Shown here: positions 18,681-27,744 of the stretch, one piece after another
Layout of the letters: the number at the start of each line of letters is the position of its first letter
Numbering within the stretch: the first letter of the stretch is position 1
Source: Fuerstiella marisgermanici
GTDB taxonomy: Bacteria; Planctomycetota; Planctomycetia; Planctomycetales; Planctomycetaceae
DNA length: 64,000 bases
Assembly: GCF_001983935.1 (NCBI RefSeq)
Contig: NZ_CP017641.1
Span: 8,172,001 to 8,236,000 of the forward strand
Reading direction: 5' to 3'
Translations under genes and position numbers: made by a program
Notes under the pieces: model-generated
Seen by the model: only the letters and a program-made list of their open reading frames with translations
What the model was told of the DNA's origin: nothing
Database searches by the model: none

Positions 18681-20111
18681 ATGAGATCACCGTTTCGCAA
18701 TCAGATTTTTCTGCCGACCGCTGCCCTGCTGGTCTTCGCGGTGATCCTCTTCACCGGCGTCAGCGCGTGGCATGCGGTTGAGGTGCAGCGAAGCCAGACG
18801 GCTCAGCACATGGAAGCTGTGGCGAATGCCCTGGGAAGTGCAACCTATCCTTTGACGGATGACGTCGTCCGTCGTATCGGTGCCATGGTCGGTGGCGATG
18901 TCGTCGTTTTTGATGCCGACGGACAGATCGCAGCGTCAACGATGGAGCCGAATGAGACGCTGCGGACCGCGCTGGCCGACCTTCCAGGGGCCACTGAGAC
19001 CGCTTCTTCCCCGCAGGTACTTCGCTTGGAAACAGGGAGTTATCTGGTTTCGTCAATTCAGCGAACTCATGTGCGACGACCGGCCACGCTGTATGTCATT
19101 CTCAAGCAAAATGAGTTTCCTGTGGTCTGGCAGAATTCGCTGTGGCCTCCGGCGGTTGTGGCACTCGTGACTTTGTTGCTGGCGTTGTTGGTGGCGAGGC
19201 TGTTGTCGGGGCGGATTGCACGCCGCGTCGATCAGCTGAGTGCTTTGTTTTCGCGACTGGCAGAGGGCGATTTTCGACCAGTCGAACCGAGTGGTCGAGA
19301 CGATGAACTCCGGGATTTGATGGTGTCGGCTAATGTTCTGTCCGTACAGTTACGATCCATGCAGCAGGAATTGGTGACCGCCGAACGGTTGCAGTTGTTG
19401 GGCCAACTTTCCGGCGGGCTGGCTCATCAGTTGAAGAATTCTATTGCGGGGGCGCGGCTCGCGATTCAACTTCATCAGCGGCGCTGTACGACCGATGATC
19501 CTATGGTAAACACGGCATTGGCCCAGTTGGCGCTTACAGAAGAACAAGTGCTGGCGGTCGTGTCGCTGAAACCGGATTCCTCCAAGGCGTCAATGCCGCA
19601 GGTGAAAGAAACATGCGATTTGGCCAGCATGGTGACGGACGTCGTCGCTTTGCTGCAACCGCATTGCACGCATTGGAAGTCCGTAATCACGCTGGATATG
19701 CCTGCGGCACTGCCGATAAGCGTTGTGTCCGCTCAATCACTAAAAGGAGCATTGCTGAACCTCATGCAAAATGCGATTGAAGCGGCCGGTGTGGATGGGA
19801 CAGTTTCCTGCCATCTTAAAACAAACGAGCAGAACGTTGTTATCGACATCCGTGATTCCGGGCCAGGATTCGCAGACGACCAGCAACAACTGCTGACGGC
19901 CTTCCGCACAACAAAACCGGAAGGCATTGGCCTTGGGCTAACGATTGCTCAACACGCTGTCGATCAGGAAGGCGGAACGATGAGTCTACGACGAGTTGGC
20001 GATGAAACGTCGGTGGAGATCTGCCTTCCATTACATTCCGATAACAACGGCTCATCGCCGAATACGTCGTCACAGCGCAAAGTCAAATTGCAGAAAGCCG
20101 ACACTCCATGA
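18681..20111 (+). CDS. Membrane sensor histidine kinase, NtrB-like
   Basis: This 476-residue protein has a first helix (8-30), a periplasmic sensor domain (31-152), a second helix (155-175) and a HAMP region (176-228). The H-box is GGLAHQLKNSIAG with H249 as phospho-acceptor. The ATPase has N364 in LMQNAIEAAG, DSGPG at 392-396 and GIGLGL at 415-420. The ATG at 18681 is chosen because it begins shortly before helix one; an earlier GTG at 18639 adds fourteen uncharacteristic residues. The stop overlaps the start of the response regulator gene (ATGA), so the pair is coupled. The signal sensed is unknown. Confidence 0.92.
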   Translation: MRSPFRNQIFLPTAALLVFAVILFTGVSAWHAVEVQRSQTAQHMEAVANALGSATYPLTDDVVRRIGAMVGGDVVVFDADGQIAASTMEPNETLRTALADLPGATETASSPQVLRLETGSYLVSSIQRTHVRRPATLYVILKQNEFPVVWQNSLWPPAVVALVTLLLALLVARLLSGRIARRVDQLSALFSRLAEGDFRPVEPSGRDDELRDLMVSANVLSVQLRSMQQELVTAERLQLLGQLSGGLAHQLKNSIAGARLAIQLHQRRCTTDDPMVNTALAQLALTEEQVLAVVSLKPDSSKASMPQVKETCDLASMVTDVVALLQPHCTHWKSVITLDMPAALPISVVSAQSLKGALLNLMQNAIEAAGVDGTVSCHLKTNEQNVVIDIRDSGPGFADDQQQLLTAFRTTKPEGIGLGLTIAQHAVDQEGGTMSLRRVGDETSVEICLPLHSDNNGSSPNTSSQRKVKLQKADTP

Positions 20112-21508
20112 CAACCGCTTTGGTAATTGACGACGAACCTGCGATCTGTGCGTGCTTCGAATCTTTATTGCGTGATATGGGGTGCGACACCTGCGTGGCA
20201 GCCTCTGCGGAAGATGGTTTGAAGCTCGTCCGCCAGCAATCGTTTGACGTGATCGTGCTGGACGTGCGGCTGCCCGGGATGGACGGTTTGGCGGCAATGT
20301 CGATGCTGCGAGAATATTCTCAGGCTCCGGTGATCGTGATGACGGCTCATGGGAATCTGTCGACCGCAGTTGCGGCTGTCCAGGAAGGAGCGTTCGATTA
20401 TCTTCCGAAACCCTTCGAACTCGATCACGTCACAAGTGTGCTGCAGCGAGCGATCTCAGAATCAGCAGCAAGACCGCCGTCCGCCAGCGCGATGGCGGTT
20501 GGCACAACGGGCGGCGATCAACTTGTTGGTAACTCGCTGGCGATGCAGCACCTGTTCCGACAGATCGCGATGGCCGCTCAGCACAGTGCTCCTCTGCTGA
20601 TTACGGGCGAAAGTGGAACTGGAAAAGAGTTGGTTGCTCAGGCCATTCATCGCCACAGCGCTCGTAGTAACAACCCTCTGGTGGCCGTCCATCTGGCTTC
20701 GTTAAGTGAAGCGCTGCTGGAGCGAGAACTGTTCGGCCACACGGTGGGTGCATTCACCGGAGCTGATTCGGCGTCAGCGGGAGTGATCAATCAAGCAAAC
20801 GGTGGGACGCTGTTTCTTGATGAAATCGGTGAGACACCGCTGCACTTTCAGGTGAAGCTTTTGCGAACGCTTGAGTCCGGGGAATTTTATCCTGTGGGAG
20901 CGTCATCGCCTCAGAATTCGGATTTCCGCCTGATCGCAGCGACGAACGTTCCGTTGGATGTACTGCGCTCCGCTGACCACTTTCGCCAGGACTTCTTCTT
21001 TCGCCTGGCAACGATTCAGATTTCAGTTCCTCCCCTACGCGAACACGCCGAAGACATCCCGGAACTCGCACAGCGGTTTCTGCAACTGCATTCGCCGGAT
21101 GAATCACGTCACTTCGACGCCGAGGCCATATCCTGGCTGCAACAACAGCCATATCCCGGCAACATTCGTGAACTACGCAACATCGTCATTAGTGCCGCCA
21201 CTGCGTCATCCGAACACACCATCGGAGTGGCCGCGCTGACCGCTGCGACCAGCGCGGCTGCTGTTAGTCTGCCGCCGTCTGCGGAACCTCAATCTGCGTT
21301 TCAACAGGCCGCCAGGCAATGGGCCACGCACGCGATTGCTCAAAAACAACCAAACCCGCTGCAAACCGCGTCAGAAATCGTCGAAGCAGAACTGATCACC
21401 GCTGCGCTGAAAGAAACGAACGGCAACCGTTCGGCGGCAGCACAGCTGTTGGGAATCCATCGTGAGACTCTTCGAGACAAACTGTTGAAGCAAAACGTCG
21501 GCGGGTAA
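20108..21508 (+). CDS. Sigma-54-dependent response regulator, NtrC family
   Basis: This 466-residue protein has three domains. A receiver (1-115) has D52 as phosphorylation site and K101 as switch. The AAA+ domain has Walker A GESGTGKE at 167-174, the sigma-54 contact loop GAFTGA at 214-219 and Walker B GGTLFLDEIG at 232-241. A Fis-type helix-turn-helix at the end contains GNRSAAAQLLGIHRETLRDKL. It therefore activates RpoN promoters once phosphorylated by the upstream kinase. Its targets are unknown; the flanking DUF1559 genes are candidates by position only. Confidence 0.95.
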   Translation: MTTALVIDDEPAICACFESLLRDMGCDTCVAASAEDGLKLVRQQSFDVIVLDVRLPGMDGLAAMSMLREYSQAPVIVMTAHGNLSTAVAAVQEGAFDYLPKPFELDHVTSVLQRAISESAARPPSASAMAVGTTGGDQLVGNSLAMQHLFRQIAMAAQHSAPLLITGESGTGKELVAQAIHRHSARSNNPLVAVHLASLSEALLERELFGHTVGAFTGADSASAGVINQANGGTLFLDEIGETPLHFQVKLLRTLESGEFYPVGASSPQNSDFRLIAATNVPLDVLRSADHFRQDFFFRLATIQISVPPLREHAEDIPELAQRFLQLHSPDESRHFDAEAISWLQQQPYPGNIRELRNIVISAATASSEHTIGVAALTAATSAAAVSLPPSAEPQSAFQQAARQWATHAIAQKQPNPLQTASEIVEAELITAALKETNGNRSAAAQLLGIHRETLRDKLLKQNVGG

Positions 21509-21645
21509 TCATCGTGCGACTGTTTCGTAATCGGCTGGCGAGCTAAACTCCTGCAAATCATCCGACGACTTCCAGATCCCGTGCCGCGCGATTCTGCGAA
21601 TTACATTCACTGAACGAAGTTGCCAGCAAGTTACTGTACGAAACG

Positions 21646-22089
21646 ATGTTAACTCGAATTAGTGAAACGGCCCAAACCCTTCGATCCATTATTGAGAGCG
21701 CGAAGAGCGGCGATGCTGACATTCCGTGGCTGCCGCGGTTTCCCGAGAAGTGTTGTAACTTCGCTGCGAATCTTTTGCTGCTCGAGCTTTCAGACGCAGG
21801 AGTGGACGGACTTCGCAGAATGATCGGCACGGTTCAGGACGAACGCGGCGACGACCTCGCAACGCATGTCTGGGTGCAGGCAGGTGACGTCGTGGTCGAT
21901 ATCACCGCAGACCAGTTTGGGCAGCCGAAGGTGATTGTTGAGGAACAGCCCGCCTGGCACGCTTCGCTGGCTGATGTGAAGCCGTTCCTCCCGAAGCGAG
22001 ACCTCGCCGAGGGCGTTTCGGACGCTGAGATCACACGACTGCGGGAACTCTACCAAGACGCGCTGAGCAAACTTGCGTCGTTTCGGTAG
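21646..22089 (+). CDS. Putative papain-fold (transglutaminase/protease-like) protein
   Basis: The 147-residue protein has FPEKCCNFAANLLLLEL near residue 32 and THVWVQAGDVVVDITADQFG near residue 80. A Cys at the start of a helix, a His before a strand and an Asp after it form the Cys-His-Asp layout of papain-like or transglutaminase-like folds, and the DITADQF motif recurs in uncharacterised bacterial proteins of this type. No signal peptide is present, so it should be cytoplasmic. It follows the two-component operon by 137 bases and has no obvious partner. The fold assignment is inference from motif spacing. Confidence 0.55.
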   Translation: MLTRISETAQTLRSIIESAKSGDADIPWLPRFPEKCCNFAANLLLLELSDAGVDGLRRMIGTVQDERGDDLATHVWVQAGDVVVDITADQFGQPKVIVEEQPAWHASLADVKPFLPKRDLAEGVSDAEITRLRELYQDALSKLASFR

Positions 22090-22435
22090 GCCCTGGGAAG
22101 TTCCTGGATAGCTCAAACCAGTCTAATCTGCGATCTGCAACTCAACGCTGCATCACGAGCAGCTCGTTAGATTGCTGATGTTGCCCGTGGCAAATTCCTG
22201 GTCTTGATGTTCGCGTTGCCACAACGTTCCCACACCTGTGCGTCTCGTCGCTTGGCGTGAAGGGAGCGTCGTAATAGCTGTTTGGCGGAGGCGAAATCTC
22301 AGCGACGAACTCGATGTTCAACGACCTCGTACAGGCATGAATTCAGTGCACCGGCCCCCACTCCCTAACGTTTGACCTCCATGATTTTTGTGCTTGCGAT
22401 GGCAGACGTTGCTCGCGTTTTCCTCTTCGCGAAAA
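22090..22435. other. Intergenic stretch without a recognised gene
   Basis: This is convergent between the papain-fold gene and the PepSY gene. No frame has a domain, signal peptide or Shine-Dalgarno, and no strong terminator hairpin was found. Confidence 0.45.
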
Positions 22436-23095
22436 CTAGGGAACCCAGATCGCCCATGCTGCGACCAGCAGAATTGTGCCCGCAACTGCCGTCGCAATCC
22501 CTGTGACACGCCGCCGACGTATGTAGAACATCAGCGCGAAACCCGATGCCGAAAGTAGCATCGTGACGATGGCTGAAATGTCGATCACCCAACTCCACTG
22601 CAGGCCCGAATCGCGACCTTTGTGCAGGTCATTCATGACGGCCATGATGCCGCTGGTTGATTCCATCAGACTGTAGCTGCCCTCTTCGCGATCGATGAAA
22701 ATATCGGCTGCGTAGCCCGGTCCTTTAAACACGACCATAATTTCAAACTCATCCGCAGAAAATTCCTTCACAGCTCCCTTCAGCTGATGTTCGGCTCGCA
22801 ACCATTCTGCGATTTGCAGTTCATTGACTGCGGGGCGTTCTTCCTGCGCTGGCTTGCCGTCGGTTGATGATCGTGATGCCAACAGTTCTGCGGGGAATTC
22901 GCCGTTCAAATCACGCACAGATTGTTCGCTTGCACCAAACCAAGTCGGATGGTTAAGCGTAATTCCTGTGAACGCAAAGAACATCAGAGTCGCGAATCCC
23001 AGCATAGAAAGGTAAATGTGAATCCAGCGAAACGCAGCCGCACTGCTGGCGTACAGACTTCGTTTTCGGCGTACGACTGTTTCCTTCGGTGTCAT
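22436..23095 (-). CDS. PepSY-associated membrane protein
   Basis: This 219-residue protein has the PepSY-TM layout. Helix one follows a basic start and WIHIYLSMLGFATLMFFAFTGI with a conserved His, then LNHP. A periplasmic PepSY-like segment (about 90-155) and the motif MNDLHKGRDSG-W-W-V-ID lead into two more helices. Related proteins accompany siderophore receptors and ferric reductases and are thought to act in iron release or electron transfer at the inner membrane. Its start overlaps a truncated DUF2271 gene (ATGA), the usual partner order, so the pair was once a working operon. Confidence 0.85.
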   Translation of the reverse strand: MTPKETVVRRKRSLYASSAAAFRWIHIYLSMLGFATLMFFAFTGITLNHPTWFGASEQSVRDLNGEFPAELLASRSSTDGKPAQEERPAVNELQIAEWLRAEHQLKGAVKEFSADEFEIMVVFKGPGYAADIFIDREEGSYSLMESTSGIMAVMNDLHKGRDSGLQWSWVIDISAIVTMLLSASGFALMFYIRRRRVTGIATAVAGTILLVAAWAIWVP

Positions 23096-23427
23096 GGTTT
23101 CGATTCGGTTTCCTGACGGGCTGCTTCTGTAGCGCTCGACCTGACTGCGGGCAACTGTTTTGCGGTGGACGGCGTGTAGGCAGACATCACGGCGCCGACT
23201 TTGATATTGCCCTTCAACTTCTGCTTAGCAATCGGCTGCCTATTGGATTCCAGCTCGTGACGAATGAGCTGGCACGTGCCGCTCTTGTGGGCGGCTTCCG
23301 GGCATGGTGTATAGGTCCCTTCAGGAAGTGGTTCCCCAGCGCTGTCAGTTCCGTCAAAATGGGCTGTAAATTTCCCCTGCCCGCGGGGTGCTCCTGACAC
23401 CGTGGCGATAAGATTATTGGCTTCCAC
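23092..23427 (-). pseudogene. 5'-truncated DUF2271 gene
   Basis: The 111-residue frame matches only the C-terminal half of DUF2271: VSGAPRGQGKFTAHFDGTD, then GEPLPEGTYTPCPEAAHKSG and IRHELE, ending in KGNIKVGAVMSAYTP. The domain's N-terminal half and any signal peptide are missing; the frame is closed by a stop about 60 bases upstream. The only starts are a GTG at 23427 or weaker codons. Odd cysteines at normally conserved positions also point to decay. A complete paralogue is present at 14837-15439. It could still be expressed to drive translation of the PepSY gene it overlaps. Confidence 0.6.
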
Positions 23428-23598
23428 AAGCTTCCGCTTCGAGTCGTTCCACCCCCACCGCGCTAGTAAAACACATAACGTCGTGATTCATGTGCGTGTG
23501 AAGAATTGCGGTGTGGGCATGTTTTCAGTATTCGGCGGTCTCCACGTGGTGAAGTTTCCTGCGATAGGTTTCTGGGTGCCTGGATGGTGTGTTAACGG

Positions 23599-24363
23599 TT
23601 AACAAGGCCCGTGAGACGACCGGCTGTTCTCAATCAGGACCAGGTGCTCACGCCCCACGACTACGCGCCGGTAATCGTGAGCCTGTTCGTAAACGCTGAT
23701 GACGCGACGCAGGCAGCATGTGCAGGTGATCGAACGGATGTCGTCGTTGGAAAAATCACTGATGAATTCGTGAGCTTCCTTCGAGCGATCGTTACGAATC
23801 AGGAGGCCCGCCAGGCCGACTCGATAACGGGTGCAGTCCGGGGCGAGTTCAACGGCTTTGCGAGCCAACTGTTCGACCTCGTCGTCTGGTCCGCCGCAGC
23901 GACCGATGTAGTAGCCCATGTCATACCACGTTTGAGCGTAGTTCGGTTTCTTATCGGCAGCCTGACGGCAGGCCCGAATCGCCAGGTCCGGTCGATCGGC
24001 TTGATCCAGTCCGATTCCCACCTGCAACAGTAAAGGGACAGGAACGTCGGCGGTGTCCAGCAGTTCGGTCAGCAGGTCCGACGATAGCTGCAGCTTGCCA
24101 AGTTTTCCGTACCCATGAGCCAGGCAGACCTGAGCCGCCAGTCTTAGCGGAACGGCCATTGATGCGGATTCCAGACTGTCGACTGAATCCTGATACCGGC
24201 CCGCCGAGTACTGAATCAGGCCATTCAGTTCCAATGTTCTGGCATCGTCGCTGTCGATCGCCAGGCATTCCTGGATCAGATCCACCGCCTGCGGCAAGTT
24301 GCCTGATTCATAGTGTCCCTGACACAATTCGCGAAGCTGAGCGGCTTCTTCACGGACATTCAT
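23599..24363 (-). CDS. Tetratricopeptide-repeat protein
   Basis: This 254-residue protein lacks a signal peptide and is made of helical TPR units. Examples are GHYESGNLPQAVDLIQECLAIDSDDAR, LELNGLIQYSAGRYQDSVDSLESA and AQTWYDMGYYIGRCGG read as repeats of about 34 residues. The repeats cover residues 8-205; the C-terminal 50 residues contain CTCCLRRVISVYEQAHDYRRVVVG, also helical, with three close cysteines. It is probably a cytoplasmic scaffold with unknown partners. A 6-1-6 palindrome lies about 75 bases upstream. Confidence 0.8.
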   Translation of the reverse strand: MNVREEAAQLRELCQGHYESGNLPQAVDLIQECLAIDSDDARTLELNGLIQYSAGRYQDSVDSLESASMAVPLRLAAQVCLAHGYGKLGKLQLSSDLLTELLDTADVPVPLLLQVGIGLDQADRPDLAIRACRQAADKKPNYAQTWYDMGYYIGRCGGPDDEVEQLARKAVELAPDCTRYRVGLAGLLIRNDRSKEAHEFISDFSNDDIRSITCTCCLRRVISVYEQAHDYRRVVVGREHLVLIENSRSSHGPC

Positions 24364-24438
24364 TCCTTCGTTTCCTTTCCCTGCAGGTCAATTGCGGATT
24401 CGTTTATTGATTGTCATCAACACTACTAAGAACAGATG

Positions 24439-24451
24439 TTCGCTGAGCGAA
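24439..24451. promoter_or_regulatory. Short 6-1-6 palindrome
   Basis: TTCGCTGAGCGAA is a perfect palindrome around a central G. It lies between the stop of the gene at 24472 and the start of the TPR gene at 24363, so it may be an operator for the latter or a weak hairpin ending the former. Confidence 0.3.
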
Positions 24452-24471
24452 TGTTGCGGTCAGCAGTGCGT

Positions 24472-24981
24472 CTACTTTTTTGATGCCTGCCTGGTTGCCA
24501 GTTCGAAGTTGACATAGTTCTCTGTCGAATCGGCTGAAATCGTGGCGGTCAACTTCGACCGCACGTTGTACTTGGTCGGAATATCCATGGGCGTGACGTC
24601 GATGCGTTTCCGAACGTTGCCGTCGCGAGTGGCTTCGAACTGCTCTAATTCCAGTCCCACCGGATGGATTTCGACGCGAGCTTCGCCTTTCAGCGGACCG
24701 TTTTGATCAGTGAAGGAATACCAACCGTTGACAATCTCGGCTGCTGCCTTCACCTGCCCATCGCCTTGATCCGTGATGAAAATGATTCGCCCGGCCGGCA
24801 GCAGTTCACCGTTTAGCGTCACGCTGCCGTCAACGGCCACGCGAACGCCTCGCGAGTCTTCTCTGGCATCACCGAAGCCCAACGTTGTGACACAAAATAG
24901 CCCTACGGCAAATGTATAGACGCAGACATGCAGTCGTCGCAAGCTGAGGCTTAGGCGTGCAGCCATTGATGGGGCACTCAT
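24472..24981 (-). CDS. Secreted transthyretin-like small protein paired with DUF1559
   Basis: The protein has about 169 residues from the ATG at 24981, preceded by a good GGGGGAG. It has a hydrophobic export signal after a basic N-terminus. The body has VAVDGSVTLNGELLPAGRIIFITDQGDG, a beta pattern found in short carboxypeptidase-regulatory/transthyretin-like proteins that follow DUF1559 genes in planctomycetes (pattern GxVTLxGxPLxxGxIxF). Its ATG lies one base after the stop of the DUF1559 gene, so the two form a tight operon. The function is unknown but presumably linked to the pseudopilin-like partner. Confidence 0.8.
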   Translation of the reverse strand: MSAPSMAARLSLSLRRLHVCVYTFAVGLFCVTTLGFGDAREDSRGVRVAVDGSVTLNGELLPAGRIIFITDQGDGQVKAAAEIVNGWYSFTDQNGPLKGEARVEIHPVGLELEQFEATRDGNVRKRIDVTPMDIPTKYNVRSKLTATISADSTENYVNFELATRQASKK

Positions 24982-24982
24982 C

Positions 24983-25858
24983 TTAGAACTCCCCCACAAC
25001 GTTGCCATCAGCGCGAGCCGCTAGGTTGTCGAGCGTTTCTGCGTTAATGTTTTCACTGACAAATCGGCATGAGCCATCGCCGAGCAGGAACTGTGCGCCG
25101 CCGACGTGATCACTTCGCCAGGTCTCGCGGTTTGCGTTCAGGTTCACATTGAAGTCACCGGATGTGCTGCCGAGCCCGACGCCCGGATACCCAGGTGCCC
25201 AGCGATGGGCGCCCCATCGACTTTCACCTGCCAACGGCGGACAGGTGAATGCCGACCACAGGTAGTCTTCCAGTTGAAAATTAAACTCACCAACCATAAT
25301 CGTGTTTGTGGTGCCGTCGGTTACGTCGCGAATCCTGACCGGGCGGGGAGCGGAAAAGCCGTCGTAGCCTGAGAACATTCCATCACTGGCCGTTGCCGCG
25401 CCGTTGTGAGTTCCCATGGACATGCCATAGCTGCTGGGGGCACCCGGCTCGTCGCACACCTCTTCCGGCACGGCACGCTTCAACACCATTGTCGGGCACA
25501 AATAGGCGGGCACCATCGTGTTGATGGCGTCGCGATTATTTGCATGGGTGTAGTACACGTCGAAGTCGTAAAGGTCCTGCAGATTGGCCTGATCCAAATA
25601 CGGCAGAACGGCGACAAGTGGGCCATAAATCTGACTGTTGGCTCCCATCGGAAATGTCGTATAGACGTCGTGGTAGTTGTGCAGCGCGAAACCAATCTGC
25701 TTCAGATTGTTCTTGCACTGCGTTCGTCGAGCCGCTTCGCGAGCTTGTTGGACAGCTGGCAGCAGCAATGAAATGAGGATTGCGATGATCGCAATCACGA
25801 CGAGCAGTTCGGTGAGCGTAAAGCCGCGCTGGCTTTGAAAAGGGGCGCGCGTGCGCAT
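24983..25858 (-). CDS. DUF1559 pseudopilin-like protein
   Basis: The protein has 291 residues from the ATG at 25858, which has AAGGAAG seven bases upstream; a longer frame starting at 25957 lacks these signals. The prepilin N-terminus is [20 protein letters not shown], followed by [21 protein letters not shown]. The C-terminal signature is [17 protein letters not shown], ending NVVGEF. It heads a two-gene operon with the transthyretin-like gene. A Fur-box-like motif lies 162 bases upstream, matching the one before the DUF1559 gene at 16069. Confidence 0.95.
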   Translation of the reverse strand: MRTRAPFQSQRGFTLTELLVVIAIIAILISLLLPAVQQAREAARRTQCKNNLKQIGFALHNYHDVYTTFPMGANSQIYGPLVAVLPYLDQANLQDLYDFDVYYTHANNRDAINTMVPAYLCPTMVLKRAVPEEVCDEPGAPSSYGMSMGTHNGAATASDGMFSGYDGFSAPRPVRIRDVTDGTTNTIMVGEFNFQLEDYLWSAFTCPPLAGESRWGAHRWAPGYPGVGLGSTSGDFNVNLNANRETWRSDHVGGAQFLLGDGSCRFVSENINAETLDNLAARADGNVVGEF

Positions 25859-26624
25859 GGCAGTCTTCCTTGTGTAGACAGACCAGATGAAAAGAACGCC
25901 ACCACACCGTGAGGTGGCGAAGTCTTTCCGAGCGTGGCTGGCTATACGTGGAAGCACGGGTGAACTGAATCACCACAAACTGGCTTGCTGCGGCCTCGGA
26001 CACGAGTCTCTGTTGATATTGAGACTCCGTCGCATCAGGTTAGCAGTGTCGTCAAAGCATGCAAGTCGAACTCCCAACAAATTACTGCAGTTCCGCCATT
26101 TGGCATCCACCCCACACCAGTTCGCCCTTCGGCCAACCTCGCGAGCAACAAACTATCACCAGTTAGTCGCGTCACATTCCTGCTTCAAATGCGACTCAGG
26201 CTCCGCTGCATCAGCACACGGGCTAGTCGATCTGGCTCCTGTGAACTGGCCCCAAGAATCAGGCATTCCAGTGGCCATGCAAATGCCGTTCGCGATTGGA
26301 AAGGCGAGCCCTTCTGCGGCTGTCGAGAGGCTTTGATGCGTGTCTCGATCTCACTGGACGGCACTCGTGCGCCTTTTGAAACGCCTGCTAACCGCCATTG
26401 CCTAACTTCATAAGGCTTAGATCGTAGCCCACCACCGCTCAAGCTGAACTCCAGCCTGTCGCCCGCAGCGGGAACCACGAGGGGCGTGGGGTTCTGGGAT
26501 GGCTCAGTACACTTACGGAGCTGGCTCGAGACGTGTAGATTGTTGGTCAATCGATTAGGTTTATCACAAACACGACGCTCGCCCTTTTAACCGCCCTCCC
26601 CTGTTTCATAGCAAGGCACGCCCG
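25859..26624. other. Long intergenic region containing the second Fur-like motif
   Basis: This stretch of about 770 bases separates divergent genes. Short frames on both strands show no domains or ribosome-binding sites. Recognisable structure is limited to the motif at 26020-26034 and a 7-bp inverted repeat beside it (GAGTCTC at 26004-26010 with GAGACTC at 26021-26027). Nothing in 26100-26600 resembles an RNA gene or repeat I know. Confidence 0.45.
26020..26034 (-). promoter_or_regulatory. Second copy of the Fur-box-like motif
   Basis: The plus-strand sequence TGAGACTCCGTCGCA differs by one base from the site at 17174. It is placed upstream of the DUF1559/transthyretin-like operon and overlaps an inverted repeat. 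Two close copies before paralogous genes suggest a shared regulator or a duplicated promoter region. Confidence 0.45.
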
Positions 26625-27683
26625 ATGTCCCTTCATAAAAAGACCGTTCCGGTTCTCGCCTTCTGCGTTCTTTCGACTGTCACCACCAGTTTTGGTTTTG
26701 CGGACGACGAGTATTCTGAAAATCCAGGCACTGAAGGCAACGGGGATTTTACGATCGGACCGGACTACCGTGCGGATCCGGATCTGACTGACAAAGGGAA
26801 CCCGAAGGGCAAGTCGTTTGAGTTCTCGATGCCGTTGGCAGACAGCAAGATCTATCGTGGCGATGATTCGACGCTCGACCCAAAGAAACCGGTGCGCAAA
26901 GAACGAAAGATCTTTGTTTACATACCGGCTGCCTACAAGGATGGCGACGAAGCACCGATTTTGGTGATGCACGACGGTCCGAGTCGCCTGAAGCTGGTGC
27001 AAAACGCTTTGGACAATCTGACGATTTCCGAAGACGCTGATCGCAGGTTGCCCGCATTTATTGCGATCGCTGTTCAGAATGGTGGGAACGACAGCTACGG
27101 TAGCCAGCGAGGTCTTGAGTACGACACGATGTCTGATCGACTCGCCCGCTTCATCAACGATGAAGTGTTGCCGGCCGTGCTCAGCAATCCTGCCATTAAG
27201 ACGGCTTATCCAAAGATTGCCTTTACCAATAATCCGTGGGGCAAAGCGGCCATGGGATGCAGTTCCGGAGGCGCCGCAGCCTTAACGATGGGATGGTTTC
27301 GTCCCGATCTGTTTCGACGGTTGATTACCTATTCGGGAACATTCGTTGATCAGCAGGACGACGACGCGGCCGAAGAAAAGACTTATCCTCTTGGTGCATG
27401 GGAATATCACTCCAGCATGAGGCTGATCGAAAACACGGACAAGAAACCGCTGCGAATTTTTACTCACGTATCCGAACACGACAACCGGGCGAAAGATCCC
27501 GAAAGCACCTATCACAACTGGGTGATGGCCAACAAGCGAACGGCCGCTGCACTCAAGGCAAAGGGATACGACTACCGCTTTGTATTCAGCAAGGCAACAC
27601 GACACTGTGACGGTAAAGTGTTCGAACAAACGCTGGCCGACACACTGGTCTGGATGTGGCGCGGGTACCACGCCGACAAGTGA
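26625..27683 (+). CDS. Exported esterase D-type alpha/beta hydrolase
   Basis: This 352-residue protein has a signal peptide ending at about GFA-D. It then has an alpha/beta hydrolase of the Fes/esterase D group: KIFVYIPAAYKDG, PILVMHDGPS, a nucleophile S213 in GCSSGG and a C-terminal ATRHCDG holding the likely catalytic His. Family members cleave siderophore lactones or feruloyl/acetyl groups on polysaccharides. It is followed 61 bases later by a beta-lactamase-like hydrolase gene on the same strand. The substrate is unknown; in this genomic setting a polysaccharide ester is as likely as a siderophore. Confidence 0.82.
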   Translation: MSLHKKTVPVLAFCVLSTVTTSFGFADDEYSENPGTEGNGDFTIGPDYRADPDLTDKGNPKGKSFEFSMPLADSKIYRGDDSTLDPKKPVRKERKIFVYIPAAYKDGDEAPILVMHDGPSRLKLVQNALDNLTISEDADRRLPAFIAIAVQNGGNDSYGSQRGLEYDTMSDRLARFINDEVLPAVLSNPAIKTAYPKIAFTNNPWGKAAMGCSSGGAAALTMGWFRPDLFRRLITYSGTFVDQQDDDAAEEKTYPLGAWEYHSSMRLIENTDKKPLRIFTHVSEHDNRAKDPESTYHNWVMANKRTAAALKAKGYDYRFVFSKATRHCDGKVFEQTLADTLVWMWRGYHADK

Positions 27684-27744
27684 TCATTACGTTCGATTGA
27701 ATGAGTACCCGTCGCGAAACACACTCTACAGAGAAGCTCAACCA

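Noticed and set aside
26380-26430. GCCTAAC/GTTAGC-like blocks resembling an integron attC site
   Set aside because: The blocks are not arranged as the inverted core pairs of attC and there is no integrase or cassette array.
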